A stretch of 64,000 nt of DNA, taken from positions 1-64,000 of the IMG/VR virus record IMGVR_UViG_3300005518_000017; one strand, written 5' to 3'. Of this stretch, positions 37,453 through 47,159 are shown piece by piece. How positions within the stretch are numbered: the first letter of the stretch is position 1; each line of letters begins with the position of its first letter. The notes beneath the pieces are model-generated. The model ran no database searches and was not told the DNA's origin. It saw only the letters and a list, made by a program, of their open reading frames with translations. A program made the translations under genes and the position numbers. Source of the stretch: a virus.

Positions 37453-38607
37453 ATGGCGTTAGCACGACCCGGAGACTCCAAAATGATTCTGCTCAGGAAA
37501 ATTCTTGAGCAAACAGCACCGGGGACTTCGAGACCCGGAGACTCGTCGAACAACCTCTTGAGAAAAATTTTGATGGCACTTGGCGGGAGGTTTAGATTCG
37601 ACGACACCGACAACAATCTTTTGAGAAAAATTCTCACTCAGCTATCGTCAGGAGTTCCCGATACGAATGATTTTCGTCCGGGCGACATCGACGCCGTAGT
37701 TCTTCGCAAAATTTTGAAGCGCATTGGCGGCGTCTTTAAGCCGGGGGATTACGAAACGATCATACTCAGGAAGATTTTGGAACTCGGATTTCCCCAGACC
37801 GCAACAGCTACCGATTGGAAAAACCGAGTCGTGCAAGCCGGGGGTCTGGTTTCGGACAGCGTATTCGCGGCGCATGACGCCTTCTCGCGTTCGCTTTCCT
37901 CCGCCGGTTTGCTTCCAAAAATTTACAGACTGAACACGTTTAGCGGTAACGGTCTGACTTCAGCCCTTGTTCCTTTCATTAATACGCTCGGAGCGGCTAC
38001 TGATCAAAATAATGGTTTCGTCCCCGGCGATTGGTCACAGGCTGGCGGGCTAAAGGGGGATGGCGCGTCAAAAGAATTACGAACTGGAGTGTTAGATAAT
38101 CAGGTAAGTATTTCTAACTTGTCCCTAGTTTTTTTCGGAGATGAGTTTGAGCAGACCAATACGAACCACTATGCTATCGGGGTCTTAACTGCCGGGAATT
38201 CGGCCTCTATCTTTCTTTCCGTTAGAAGGACTTTTACTCCTGCGGCTCCATCATACTCTTGCAGTCAATCTAACGATGCCCCGCTCGTTAGGGAACTTCC
38301 TTTTTCTGTTGGTCAATCTGGCGGTTTTATTTCGGGAAGCGCAATTGGACTGGGGCCAACGGTAGGATATTTTAACGGAGAATTTGACAGTCAACAACCT
38401 CCGGGGACTACTAGAATTGCGCCGGTAAGTTCTGTCGCGCGGGACTTTTACGTGTTTAGTCGAAATTTTGGAGCGGGTGTTCCGTTTGATGGCGCGACAT
38501 CTGCGCGCGGATTCGGATATGGTATCTTTTCGGGCCTGACTGGAGATGAAACGCGAAAACTCTTTCAGGCGATGTCCGTTTTATTTTCTTCACTCAATAG
38601 AATATGA
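37453..38607 (+). CDS. repeat-bearing protein with lectin-like C-terminal domain
   Basis: 384 residues. The first 118 consist of five copies of a unit of about 25 residues built on (R/K)PGDSxxxLLRKIL: RPGDSKMILLRKIL, RPGDSSNNLLRKIL, DDTDNNLLRKIL, RPGDIDAVVLRKIL and KPGDYETIILRKIL. The remainder (about 120-384) resembles a LamG/concanavalin-like jelly roll. The short amphipathic repeats may assemble on the capsid surface and present the binding domain. It lies directly after the capsid gene. Function inferred only from layout. Confidence 0.7.
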   Translation: MALARPGDSKMILLRKILEQTAPGTSRPGDSSNNLLRKILMALGGRFRFDDTDNNLLRKILTQLSSGVPDTNDFRPGDIDAVVLRKILKRIGGVFKPGDYETIILRKILELGFPQTATATDWKNRVVQAGGLVSDSVFAAHDAFSRSLSSAGLLPKIYRLNTFSGNGLTSALVPFINTLGAATDQNNGFVPGDWSQAGGLKGDGASKELRTGVLDNQVSISNLSLVFFGDEFEQTNTNHYAIGVLTAGNSASIFLSVRRTFTPAAPSYSCSQSNDAPLVRELPFSVGQSGGFISGSAIGLGPTVGYFNGEFDSQQPPGTTRIAPVSSVARDFYVFSRNFGAGVPFDGATSARGFGYGIFSGLTGDETRKLFQAMSVLFSSLNRI

Positions 38608-38828
38608 AAAATCTGTCTCCTGAATTTCAAGCCCTCGGACTTCTGAGCGCGAATACCATCGCGGAAGCGATAAAACATGCGCTCTCTGTGATTGAGCCTA
38701 TGTTAAACCCCATACTTGTGATGCTACAGATTGGAATCGCGGCGGTCACCATAATTTGGATTTGGAGACGCGCTAAAGGAGCGAAATTAGATAATGAAAA
38801 AGCCGAAAGGGACCTCGACAATGAATAA
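38604..38828 (+). CDS. small membrane protein, possible holin
   Basis: 74 residues. One hydrophobic helix (PILVMLQIGIAAVTIIWIW, about 37-55) followed by a charged tail with RRAKGAK and many Glu/Asp/Lys. The single span and basic start of the tail fit class III holins or a structural membrane protein. The next gene is a lipoprotein, so a lysis pair is possible but no endolysin is recognisable nearby. Confidence 0.55.
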   Translation: MKNLSPEFQALGLLSANTIAEAIKHALSVIEPMLNPILVMLQIGIAAVTIIWIWRRAKGAKLDNEKAERDLDNE

Positions 38829-39369
38829 AATCCGAAACACAAAAATTTTGGTCTGGGCGTGCAACTCAATTCTGATTTTAGGAATGCTGGGATGCGCTTT
38901 TCGCCCCCTCCGTCCCGGTATCGGGACTATCAATCTCCCCGGCGTGACGAGCACCGTGCAACAGTCCGAGAATCCCAAGACCGAATCGACGCAGCACTAT
39001 GAAAAAATTACGGATGGCGTCAAAACCACAGAAAAGCTTGAGACCAAAATCGGGGCATCTCAAAAAGACACGGCCCGCGAAGTCGCAGCCAAATTGTCCT
39101 CCCTCAAAGGTGTGGTTTGGATCGGAATTCTGCTCTTTGTTCTCGGTGTGGCTTCGGCGGTGTGGCCCCCACTCAAAGTGATTGTGGGAAGTCTTACTAC
39201 CAGTGTAGTGTGCGCGGTAGCGGGCGTCGCTTTGATCGTTCTTCCCTCTTTGATTGTGGGCAATGAAATTCTTATTTTGAGCGTTGCCGGGGGCGCAGTT
39301 GTGCTTTGGTTTTTTGCTCACCGGCATGGAACCGCGAGAGGCGAATTAAAAACTTTAAAACGTGACTAG
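38821..39369 (+). CDS. lipoprotein with membrane segments
   Basis: 182 residues from the ATG at 38821 (an upstream in-frame ATG at 38794 is less likely because the signal starts at MNKIRNTKILVW). ILILGMLGCAF is a lipobox. A helical middle (about 35-90) is followed by three hydrophobic spans (GVVWIGILLFVLGVASAV; TTSVVCAVAGVALIVL; ILILSVAGGAVVLWFF). Role possibly envelope-associated. Confidence 0.65.
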   Translation: MNKIRNTKILVWACNSILILGMLGCAFRPLRPGIGTINLPGVTSTVQQSENPKTESTQHYEKITDGVKTTEKLETKIGASQKDTAREVAAKLSSLKGVVWIGILLFVLGVASAVWPPLKVIVGSLTTSVVCAVAGVALIVLPSLIVGNEILILSVAGGAVVLWFFAHRHGTARGELKTLKRD

Positions 39370-39380
39370 CTCACGTTTTT
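39357..39380 (+). terminator. rho-independent terminator
   Basis: AAAACGTGA-CTAGC-TCACGTTTTT is a compact hairpin with a T-run. It overlaps the -35 region of the next phage promoter, so one block stops and the fibre block restarts. Confidence 0.65.
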
Positions 39381-39391
39381 CTTGCACTAAT
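39362..39391 (+). promoter_or_regulatory. phage-class promoter, GTGACT-N17-CACTAAT
   Basis: GTGACT (39362..39367), 17 bases, CACTAAT (39385..39391), then 4 bases to the ATG at 39396. Confidence 0.6.
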
Positions 39392-39395
39392 ACAT

Positions 39396-40433
39396 ATGCC
39401 TTGCGGTTGCGCTAACAACGTCCATCATTGCGGTAATCCTTGCGGAGTTTCCCCGGCTAACACCGCCGCGTGCGAGAGCCTGCCATCACAGATCGCTAAT
39501 TTTACTTTGCAGTTTTTCGGCACTGTGGTAAAGACCGAATTTGATGGAGTCGTTAGTTGGTCTCTGCCGTGCAATCTTAACATCGGCTTAGAAAATAATC
39601 CTCGCGCCGTAGATGAGGGGCTGGCGTGCTACTTCCTTCGACTTTTTCAAGAAGGCATCACTGGCGCTACTGGCCCGCAGGGCGAACCGGGAGAACCCGG
39701 AACGGACGGCAATAATGCCTATTCAGTGACGCTGGCGAGTTTCACGCAGCCGACGCTCGGAGCGCCGAATGTGACCGTCGTCGGTGCCGCGAATCCTTCC
39801 ATTTTAGAAGGGCTTTATGTCTTCATTCAGACTTCTGGCTGGTATCTCGTCAACAACGTATCCGGTGGAACCTTTAGCCTAACCTTAGCGCGCGCGGTAG
39901 ATTCACCCCCGGTCACTGTGAGCGCGGGACGACTGATTGTCCCTGCTGGCTTCCCCGGCGCAAGTATCACCGGTCCGCAAGGCCCGAAAGGGGACAAAGG
40001 AGATACCGGGAACGCGGGACAGTCCTTTACCGCGACCCGTGGACAATATTCTGTCGCGCTCGGTGTTGATTACAACCTGCCGGTTATCTATACCGCCGTA
40101 AATTTCACCAATTCTTCTCCCGAATTATTGCTACCTACACGCGGTTCGTATCTCGTGACCGGGGTTGTGGATATTATCGGGCTGTCGGGAGTAGACCTTG
40201 CGGATATCGTGTCTGCTAAGCTCTACAATTCCACGAATGCCGCCGATATTGAGGGTTCTGATCACTCTGTTTCTCACTTGGTAGAGAATGAGCGAAAACA
40301 AATAGTTTTTTCGGTAATCGTCGATACCGATGGGGACAATCAAACTGTATCCCTCTACGGAAAATGCTCGACTGCCGATAAAGTAGCGGTGCTCGCGGTG
40401 ACTACCACCCTGAATTTTGTGAGGCTCGCATGA
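39396..40433 (+). CDS. collagen-like fibre protein
   Basis: 345 residues. Two Gly-X-Y stretches ([16 protein letters not shown] at about 90 and GPQGPKGDKGDTGNAG at about 198) are separated by a beta domain and followed by a C-terminal beta domain with HSVSHL. The N-terminal 60 residues carry eight cysteines or so (CGCANNVHHCGNPCG), probably for virion attachment. Collagen-like segments trimerise phage fibres. Confidence 0.8.
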   Translation: MPCGCANNVHHCGNPCGVSPANTAACESLPSQIANFTLQFFGTVVKTEFDGVVSWSLPCNLNIGLENNPRAVDEGLACYFLRLFQEGITGATGPQGEPGEPGTDGNNAYSVTLASFTQPTLGAPNVTVVGAANPSILEGLYVFIQTSGWYLVNNVSGGTFSLTLARAVDSPPVTVSAGRLIVPAGFPGASITGPQGPKGDKGDTGNAGQSFTATRGQYSVALGVDYNLPVIYTAVNFTNSSPELLLPTRGSYLVTGVVDIIGLSGVDLADIVSAKLYNSTNAADIEGSDHSVSHLVENERKQIVFSVIVDTDGDNQTVSLYGKCSTADKVAVLAVTTTLNFVRLA

Positions 40434-40624
40434 GTTGCCAGTGCAAAGATAACGGCCCCGTGGTTCGGATGACGGATTGCTTTTCATCGCGCGCGTGGCC
40501 CCAGATTACGATTGTGATTGTTAATCCAGACGGAAACGAGTTTATATTTTTGCAGGAAGACACGGGAGAATTTCTTTTCGAGGACGACAACACCCATTTT
40601 ACACTTTTACAAACAGACCTATGA
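40430..40624 (+). CDS. small protein between two fibre genes
   Basis: 64 residues. [18 protein letters not shown] and an acidic C-terminus ([18 protein letters not shown]). ATGA overlaps on both sides. It may be a small structural partner of the fibre proteins. Confidence 0.6.
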   Translation: MSCQCKDNGPVVRMTDCFSSRAWPQITIVIVNPDGNEFIFLQEDTGEFLFEDDNTHFTLLQTDL

Positions 40625-41385
40625 TCGCAAGCCAAATACCTATCCAATCTTTGCCGCTAGTCAGTGGCTACGTTTTTGTTCAATCAGAAATCGCTCCCGG
40701 CATTTTTCGTTTTCGCCGGATGCCGAAAGAACTTGTTGGTGCTACCGGCCCGCAAGGAGAGGTTGGCGCGACGGGAGCTACTGGCGCTACGGGTGCAACT
40801 GGCGCAACTGGGGCGACCGGTGCGGCTGGGAGTAATGGAACCAACGGCACTAATGGAACCAACGGCGCTGTGTGGAGGACAGGTTCGGGCGCTCCGTCGA
40901 ACGGGCTTGGTGTAAACGGCGATTTTTATCTCGACGACGTAAACGGGGACGTTTATGAAAAAGCGGCGGGGACCTACTCCGTCGTGGCGAATATCAAAGG
41001 CGCGACTGGGGCCAATGGCACAAATGGCACAAATGCTGCGTATCAAATCGGAGTCGCGGTGAGCGACGAAACCACAGACCTCACCACGGGCACTGCCAAG
41101 ATTACTTTTCGGATGCCCGCCGCCATGACTTTGACAGCGGTGAGATCAAACATAAACACAGTATCTTCTTCGGGTTTAGTTACCGTGGACATCAAAGAAG
41201 CCGGTGTCTCGGTGCTGAGCACTTTGCTCAGTATTGACCAAGGAGAAAAAACGTCAACTACTGCGGCAACCCCGCCGGTGATTAGTGACGCCAATTTGGC
41301 CGATGACGCGGAAATCACAATCGACATTACCGCAGCCGGAACCGGCGCAAAGGGACTCAAAGTTTGGTTAATCGGAACTTTTTGA
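40621..41385 (+). CDS. collagen-like structural protein
   Basis: 254 residues. A short N-terminal domain, then a run of GAT/GxT triplets (about 45-80; [19 protein letters not shown]), a second short stretch (GATGANGTNGTN), and a C-terminal beta domain ending KVWLIGTF. Probably a trimeric head or tail fibre. Overlaps the gene before by ATGA. Confidence 0.8.
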   Translation: MIASQIPIQSLPLVSGYVFVQSEIAPGIFRFRRMPKELVGATGPQGEVGATGATGATGATGATGATGAAGSNGTNGTNGTNGAVWRTGSGAPSNGLGVNGDFYLDDVNGDVYEKAAGTYSVVANIKGATGANGTNGTNAAYQIGVAVSDETTDLTTGTAKITFRMPAAMTLTAVRSNINTVSSSGLVTVDIKEAGVSVLSTLLSIDQGEKTSTTAATPPVISDANLADDAEITIDITAAGTGAKGLKVWLIGTF

Positions 41386-41386
41386 T

Positions 41387-42094
41387 ATGCCTTTTTTGAT
41401 CAATCCATTTTGGGCTACGCCGTCGTTCGGACCCGCATCATTTGCAGGATTAGCCGGATGGTGGAAAGCCGATTCTTTTTCATTGTCAGATGGAACGGCT
41501 ATCGGAGGGACTGGAGTAGAGTGGATAGACCAATCTGGTAACGGAAACGATTTAGTGCAATCAACCGCCCTTTTGCGGCCTACTTATAGGACAAATCAAT
41601 TTGGAAGTATGCCCGCGATTGAATTGCCCGGAATTCAATATCTGCTCCCTTCGAGTAGCATTAATCTATCCGGGGATTTCTGTGCGCTGGTCGTATGTAA
41701 ACAAACCCTTTCAGATGATGGTATCCTTGCTGGTCACGACACGTTAAACCGGCAAATGCGGCTCAATCGTCTCTTGGGGAATGTTTGCAGTTATTATGCG
41801 GGCGGGTCAGAGTTTACCAGCAGCGGATATGGGACTCAAGACGATTTGAAAATGTATGCGTTTCGACGTTCTGGCGGAACGGTGTCGTTCCGTGAGAACA
41901 AAACGGCGCGCGGAACCGGTGCCGATGCTAATGCGTTTCTGATAACTCAGATTTTCATTTCTTCGGGCGCGGGAGGAACAAATGCCCTCGCGGGACTCGT
42001 GGGGGAATTGGTAATTTACACGGCGCACCTGAGTGATAGCGATATCGACAATCTGTATGACAATTATCTAGCCTCTCGCTGGGGGCTTCCTTAA
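41387..42094 (+). CDS. LamG/concanavalin-like domain protein
   Basis: 235 residues. GLAGWWKADSFSLSDG, WIDQSGNGNDLVQ, and a C-terminal VGELVIYTAHLSDSDIDNLY match the LamG-type jelly roll with its conserved WWKAD / DQSGNGNDL / GEL(I)I(Y) signatures. Expected to bind sugars on the cell surface or to decorate the capsid. The related domain in 37453 suggests a shared origin. Confidence 0.8.
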   Translation: MPFLINPFWATPSFGPASFAGLAGWWKADSFSLSDGTAIGGTGVEWIDQSGNGNDLVQSTALLRPTYRTNQFGSMPAIELPGIQYLLPSSSINLSGDFCALVVCKQTLSDDGILAGHDTLNRQMRLNRLLGNVCSYYAGGSEFTSSGYGTQDDLKMYAFRRSGGTVSFRENKTARGTGADANAFLITQIFISSGAGGTNALAGLVGELVIYTAHLSDSDIDNLYDNYLASRWGLP

Positions 42095-42097
42095 AAT

Positions 42098-42463
42098 ATG
42101 AAAACAAAACTCAATATTGATCTCGGAGAATCAGATGGCCCGTGTCCTTGTCCGACAACCGACGCTGCTGGTCCTAACAAATATTATCCTACGATATACT
42201 ATCGGGGCAAGGATTCTTTAGACCTGCCGAAAGAAGGAATCATGACAATCAAATTTCGTGTCAAATCGGAAACAGAATCTGAGACTTCGGAAGGTGAGCA
42301 TTCATACTCATGCGATATCGAGGTTCAGAAAATTCTGGAAGTTGAAAGCGATTCGCCGGAAGCCCCCTATAAGTCTCGGAACGGCGCTGGAGATGCGCTC
42401 GATGCCCTGATGAAGGCCGCGATGAAAATGAAAGACAGCGATTCCGATAAAGAAGAATACTGA
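42098..42463 (+). CDS. acidic unknown protein
   Basis: 121 residues. Cys-containing start (ESDGPCPCP), a beta domain (IMTIKFRVKSETESETSEGE) and a highly charged helical tail. Probably a minor virion protein because it is inside the tail or fibre block. No motif recognised. Confidence 0.55.
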   Translation: MKTKLNIDLGESDGPCPCPTTDAAGPNKYYPTIYYRGKDSLDLPKEGIMTIKFRVKSETESETSEGEHSYSCDIEVQKILEVESDSPEAPYKSRNGAGDALDALMKAAMKMKDSDSDKEEY

Positions 42464-42465
42464 TC

Positions 42466-43473
42466 ATGTTTACTGTGGCCGAAATTGAAGACGAATCCCG
42501 AAAAATTATTGGTGTCTGTGATGACGCCAAATTTTTTCGCTGGGTTGGGGACGCACTTTCGATAATCGTCAACAAGGGGGATTTCGAGGGCCTCAAAGGT
42601 GACATTGATATTTGCACTACCGGCTGTTCATGCGGACAGACCCCGGCTACGCTTTGCCGATCCGCCAATTGCGGACGGAAACTTATCGCCCTTCCGCGCG
42701 ACGTTGAAACAGTAATCGCGGTCAATATCGGTGGGCGTCCGACTCTTGGATTCGGTCAACTTTTTTCGTATCATCTTAACGGACCGGGGGACTGCCATCA
42801 ATCGTGCGACTGGAGTTGGTATGATCAAGGTGGTAACCATCCTACCTTTCGCGAACTGGTGACGCCATCGAAACTCGTAGTGCATCTTCAGAATCAAGAA
42901 GACAACGGTAAGAAATTCTTGATATATGGATACGATAATAATGGACTTTTGCTGCGCCGGAAAGTGGGCGATGTTTGGGAAAACGGATGGCAGGCACCCA
43001 CGATTTATGGATATGCAATTCCTGATACACAGGCTCCGGTCATCAGCCGGATAACTGGAATTTTTAAGGAGCGAAGCGCCGGGTCTATGCGGCTTTCAAC
43101 CACCGACGATTCAGGCACGACCGGCGTCACTCTCGGTATATATGAGCCGGATGAAGAAATACCACAACTGCGGCGCATAAAAATCAACCGCGCCTGTAAT
43201 TGGGTTCGGATTGCTTACACCAAAGGCGCATCGTCTTTTCATAGCCGATACGATCACATTCCGCTTGCGAGTCGGCTCGCCTTTTTGCTGGCGGTTCAGG
43301 CGCGCAAACATTATTCTGACCGGCAATGGTCCGAGGCTCACGCCGCCGAGGCGGATGCTGCCCGGCTTGAAATCGAGGCCCAAAATAAAAAAGAAGCCCC
43401 GCTGTATTTCCCTATGCAAGTCGTAGATCGCAATAATCTCAGGGACAAAGGCGAATTCGACGCTATCCGGTAG
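42466..43473 (+). CDS. virion structural protein
   Basis: 335 residues. N-terminal helical start, a Cys-rich segment (ICTTGCSCGQTPATLCRSAN), a central beta domain and a C-terminal long helix rich in Ala/Glu (AEAHAAEADAARLEIEAQ) typical of tail-adaptor or neck proteins. Immediately precedes the tail-nozzle candidate. Confidence 0.55.
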   Translation: MFTVAEIEDESRKIIGVCDDAKFFRWVGDALSIIVNKGDFEGLKGDIDICTTGCSCGQTPATLCRSANCGRKLIALPRDVETVIAVNIGGRPTLGFGQLFSYHLNGPGDCHQSCDWSWYDQGGNHPTFRELVTPSKLVVHLQNQEDNGKKFLIYGYDNNGLLLRRKVGDVWENGWQAPTIYGYAIPDTQAPVISRITGIFKERSAGSMRLSTTDDSGTTGVTLGIYEPDEEIPQLRRIKINRACNWVRIAYTKGASSFHSRYDHIPLASRLAFLLAVQARKHYSDRQWSEAHAAEADAARLEIEAQNKKEAPLYFPMQVVDRNNLRDKGEFDAIR

Positions 43474-43482
43474 GAATTTCAA

Positions 43483-45492
43483 ATGCCCGACAATCCGTTA
43501 TTTGATTTTGACGGCCCATTCCCTCTCGGCATGAAGTCAGACGGAGACCCCGGACTTTTACCAAAAGGCTACTATTGGAACGGGCTAAATATCATCAATC
43601 AAGGTGGTGTTATTTCTTGTCGTCCCGGTCATCGGTGCATTGTCAAATTCCCGAAAGGTAAGCTTCAGGGGTCCGCCATTTTTTACCCGCGCGCCGGGCT
43701 TGAACAAATGCTGGTGTGTATTGCCGGAATAGTTTACGTTTCCCCGTATCCGTTCAACAATTTTCGCATTCTCCCAAATATCTTGATGTCGGCTGATGCG
43801 AAACAAGTCTATTTTAAATTGACTACTCAATCTGCCCGGCGAGTCAGCCCAGATTTCAGTTCAATAATCGAAGTAATTGATCCGCGTGCGGTGATATTTA
43901 TTCAAGACGGCGGCATCACCGCCCCAGCATGGTTTGACGGGTCAAATTCGGGGCACGTCCGGGATAATCTTTTTGAGACTCCAATCGGCGGGCCGATGGC
44001 GTGGGTCGGAGATCGTCTCTGGGTCGCGAATCGCAATCGGCTATTCGCTAGCGATATCGCAAATCCGTTTTCGTTCCGAGAACAAATTTATCTTGGCGGC
44101 AATGATGCGTTCTATTTCAACGACGAAATCACTGCGCTAGCAAAAACACCAAGTTTGGATTTTCCGCAATTGGTGGTTTACACATCGAGTAATGCCTCGG
44201 TAGTCAAAGCAAATATTCGAGATCGATCACTCTGGCCAACTACGGATGGGATGCAAGTAGAAACATTTCAGATTGGATGTGCGTCTCAGCGGTCTATCGT
44301 GCTTCATCAAGGCGAGTTGACGTGGTTCAATCAATCAGGAATCGTATTCTATAACGCCGCGATGGTCGCAAAGATATCATCGCACATGCCGATTCGAGAC
44401 AACGAGATGATGGTTAGCAAATCTCTTCTGTCGCCAGATTTAAGTCTCGTCGCCGGGGCTGCATTTGGTCCGTATTTGCTCATGTCGGTTCCCGCAGAGG
44501 ATTCTTTCAATAAGCATACTTGGTGTTTAAACGGCGCTCCGATACAGAGTTTCGCGGGCGAATCAGGAGAAGCATGGGCTGGAATTTGGACCGGCACTCG
44601 TCCCGTTGAATGGCTATATGGCAATATTTTTGGCCGAGAACGTATTTATCACGTGTCCACTGACGTAGACGAAGAAAATCGATTGTGGGAATCTTTTACG
44701 GAAGAGCGGATGGATAATGGGTGCCCGATCACATGGGCTGTCGAAACACGAGGGCATTTCGGGTTGACCAGTGATGCCAAAAAATTGCCCGGTTCTAATT
44801 GTCGTTACGGATACACAGATGTTTCATTGAGCGGGGTCGAAGAAGAACTCGACATCGGAGTTTTTTACGCGGGCGGCACGCGGGGCGCGTATAAAAATAT
44901 CATGGCCAAGAAAATTTCTGTTGAACGCGGGTCCCTTCGGTTCGATCAGGAAATAAATATGACGAGCCAGCTTTTTGCTTACAAGCCACAGGCACGCAAA
45001 GAGAGAACGCAAGATGCGAACCAGCAATCAACTTCGCTAGATACCGGAAGTTGCCCCGTAGAGTCCGAAGAAATTGAGAATTTGGACGAGTCCATTCAAC
45101 TGTTAATTGTTGGTCACGGCCCCGCGAGTATTCGCTGGATTCGGTCTTTCGCCTTTGATACGCCGGAAGATCGTTCAGGAGATAATAAAGCGTGCGTGGA
45201 CGAAACGCCATATAATCTTGTTCGTTTCGATGGGGCGGGAGTTAGATCAGAGGATTTGACAGACGCTTCGACTTTGCTTGCCGCCGCCCCAGTGTCACAT
45301 TTTACTTCGGTCAAAACCGCAGTGGTTACTCAAGACGGACTCACCGCTGTAGGAGTCGGCATGGCGGAAAGCGTCACAACTCAAGAAGCCGCCGATAGAG
45401 TCGCGGAACGAATCGCGACCCGTCAGGCCGAGACAGAATTGATTCTTGCGTTGCCCCCAACGTTAAGCGTCGGAGAGGGGTTTGATGAATAG
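43483..45492 (+). CDS. large structural protein, tail-nozzle/beta-propeller type
   Basis: 669 residues, mostly beta strands with repeated short Trp/Gly blades (MAWVGDRLWVANRNRLFASD; WTGTRPVEWLYGNIFG) typical of podovirus nozzle or propeller proteins. The C-terminal 100 residues are helical and Ala/Thr-rich. Overlaps the next gene by 8 bases. Confidence 0.6.
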   Translation: MPDNPLFDFDGPFPLGMKSDGDPGLLPKGYYWNGLNIINQGGVISCRPGHRCIVKFPKGKLQGSAIFYPRAGLEQMLVCIAGIVYVSPYPFNNFRILPNILMSADAKQVYFKLTTQSARRVSPDFSSIIEVIDPRAVIFIQDGGITAPAWFDGSNSGHVRDNLFETPIGGPMAWVGDRLWVANRNRLFASDIANPFSFREQIYLGGNDAFYFNDEITALAKTPSLDFPQLVVYTSSNASVVKANIRDRSLWPTTDGMQVETFQIGCASQRSIVLHQGELTWFNQSGIVFYNAAMVAKISSHMPIRDNEMMVSKSLLSPDLSLVAGAAFGPYLLMSVPAEDSFNKHTWCLNGAPIQSFAGESGEAWAGIWTGTRPVEWLYGNIFGRERIYHVSTDVDEENRLWESFTEERMDNGCPITWAVETRGHFGLTSDAKKLPGSNCRYGYTDVSLSGVEEELDIGVFYAGGTRGAYKNIMAKKISVERGSLRFDQEINMTSQLFAYKPQARKERTQDANQQSTSLDTGSCPVESEEIENLDESIQLLIVGHGPASIRWIRSFAFDTPEDRSGDNKACVDETPYNLVRFDGAGVRSEDLTDASTLLAAAPVSHFTSVKTAVVTQDGLTAVGVGMAESVTTQEAADRVAERIATRQAETELILALPPTLSVGEGFDE

Positions 45493-47140
45493 CGTTGTTG
45501 AGACTCTTTATTTGCGACGCCCGAAAATCGAATACGTTTCTCCGCCGGTGTGTGATTTTTTATTTTCATCGAGCGGCGGTCCGGTGATAGTGCTCAATGA
45601 CATTAGCAAGCGGCGCGGCCCATCGGGTTTGATACTGAGCGGTGAGGGGAATTTTAGGCTGTCGTGGAATACATATCCCGGCGCTCTTTGCTACAATATA
45701 TACCGGCTAGAGGACGGAGAATACGTAATCTTTGCGGAATGCCAAGAGGCTACGTTTATCGATTTGCCGCCCGGAACTTACATCGTCACTGCTATCACGA
45801 AAGATGGAGAAACCGATCCTAGCGATCCGATTGTCGTTAGTGGCACCCCTCCGCCGATTGAACCGACGATTGAAGAGGTTGGGATGAATCCCATTAACAT
45901 GCTGGCGGAAGACGGGACAATCGTTGGTGTGATTCCGGTTGGATTTGGAAGGCCGGGGATTCACGCCGGGGGAGTTACGGGCGACCTGCGAACCGAAACC
46001 GAAAGCGATCCGATTCAAGCCAGCCAGTTAGCAACCACTGTCACGGCTAGCGACACTATTTTTCAGGCGAGCGACGTGGGCAAAGTAATTGTGTTTTCGA
46101 CCAGTGAACAGGCTCAGATAACTGCGTTTGTGTCTCAGCTTCAGGTAACGGTGACGCCTAGCCAAACCGTGGCGTCCACGGTATTCACCATTCGCGGTGA
46201 AACTCTGGGGGGTTCTTTTGGTAACGCGCATCTCTGTAATTCAAATGGGATAGTGGCGGGAGTAGAATCTATTTTCGGGGATTCTCAATCAGATTATTTT
46301 TGGCTAAACCGGGCGACTGGTGAGATCAGAGATTTGTTTGTTTTCACGGATGTAGCCGGGTTCGTCTACTCGATAAACGAAAATGGATTTTTGCTGCTGG
46401 CGCACAATTCCGGCCCGCACATTAGTTCAAAACTTTACGATCCAGTCTCGCAGACCGTCACAGATTTGGGGAGTATTGACGGGAATCTAGGACAGACTTC
46501 TCCCAAAGGTTTAAACGATGCTTTGCAATGCGCCGTGACTGCGCAGACGATCAATAACGTTCCGTTTCCGCATACTCAGAATAAAGCAGCTATTTGGCAA
46601 TCTGGAATAATGACGGACTTGCATCCTGCCGCCGCTGGGAATGAAAACAGTCAAGCGGTAGGGATAAACGCAATCGGGCATGTTTTTGGAACGTTTTTCG
46701 ATTCAGTTACTTTCAACACCCGATCTTTCTTGAATCAAGGCGGTGCGTCTTTCGACATTGGCGGAATCGGAGACACCGAGGTAGACGCTATCGCCATAAA
46801 CGATTCCGATACCATAGTCGGAACCTGTGACAATGGATCAGGAGATTTTGTTCCCTTTGTCTATTCTCCATCTGGTGGGTTTCAATTGATACCACTACTC
46901 CCCGGCACCACTTCCGGGCAAGCGAACGACGTTAACAATGGCGGAGAGGTAGTGGGAAATATGGACGGGATTGGATTTCACTATAAGGATGGAGTCACAA
47001 CTCCTTTGACCGACTTTTTGCCGGATAACCCGGATGGGTGGACTACCCTAAGCCCGCTATTCATAAACAACGCGAGACAGGTGACTGGATACGGGTTGCA
47101 CAACGCGGCGCTGGTGGGTTTTCTGTTGCAGATGGCATGA
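45485..47140 (+). CDS. tail spike-type protein with FN3-like and HAF-like repeats
   Basis: 551 residues from the ATG at 45485. A fibronectin-III-like domain (about 55-125: FRLSWNTYPGALCYNIYR, then FIDLPPGTYIVTAI) is followed by a domain of unknown fold and then repeats of the extracellular HAF type (GINAIGHVFGTFFDS, AINDSDTIVGTCDN, DVNNGGEVVGN). Such repeats form a propeller. Presumably surface-exposed on the tail and involved in host contact. Confidence 0.65.
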   Translation: MNSVVETLYLRRPKIEYVSPPVCDFLFSSSGGPVIVLNDISKRRGPSGLILSGEGNFRLSWNTYPGALCYNIYRLEDGEYVIFAECQEATFIDLPPGTYIVTAITKDGETDPSDPIVVSGTPPPIEPTIEEVGMNPINMLAEDGTIVGVIPVGFGRPGIHAGGVTGDLRTETESDPIQASQLATTVTASDTIFQASDVGKVIVFSTSEQAQITAFVSQLQVTVTPSQTVASTVFTIRGETLGGSFGNAHLCNSNGIVAGVESIFGDSQSDYFWLNRATGEIRDLFVFTDVAGFVYSINENGFLLLAHNSGPHISSKLYDPVSQTVTDLGSIDGNLGQTSPKGLNDALQCAVTAQTINNVPFPHTQNKAAIWQSGIMTDLHPAAAGNENSQAVGINAIGHVFGTFFDSVTFNTRSFLNQGGASFDIGGIGDTEVDAIAINDSDTIVGTCDNGSGDFVPFVYSPSGGFQLIPLLPGTTSGQANDVNNGGEVVGNMDGIGFHYKDGVTTPLTDFLPDNPDGWTTLSPLFINNARQVTGYGLHNAALVGFLLQMA

Positions 47141-47155
47141 AAAACTTGCACTAAT
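47126..47155 (+). promoter_or_regulatory. phage-class promoter, TTGCAG-N17-CACTAAT
   Basis: TTGCAG (47126..47131), 17 bases, CACTAAT (47149..47155), then 4 bases to the ATG at 47160. Confidence 0.55.
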
Positions 47156-47159
47156 TGAT

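Noticed and set aside
38604-39369. A complete lysis cassette (holin, spanin, endolysin)
   Set aside because: A single-span membrane protein and a lipoprotein are adjacent, but no endolysin is recognisable nearby and the lipoprotein has extra membrane spans, so the label would be guesswork.
40680-41046. Minus-strand open frames in the collagen-like gene
   Set aside because: They are shadows of the Gly-X-Y repeats; the repeated GGN triplets keep the opposite strand open as well.
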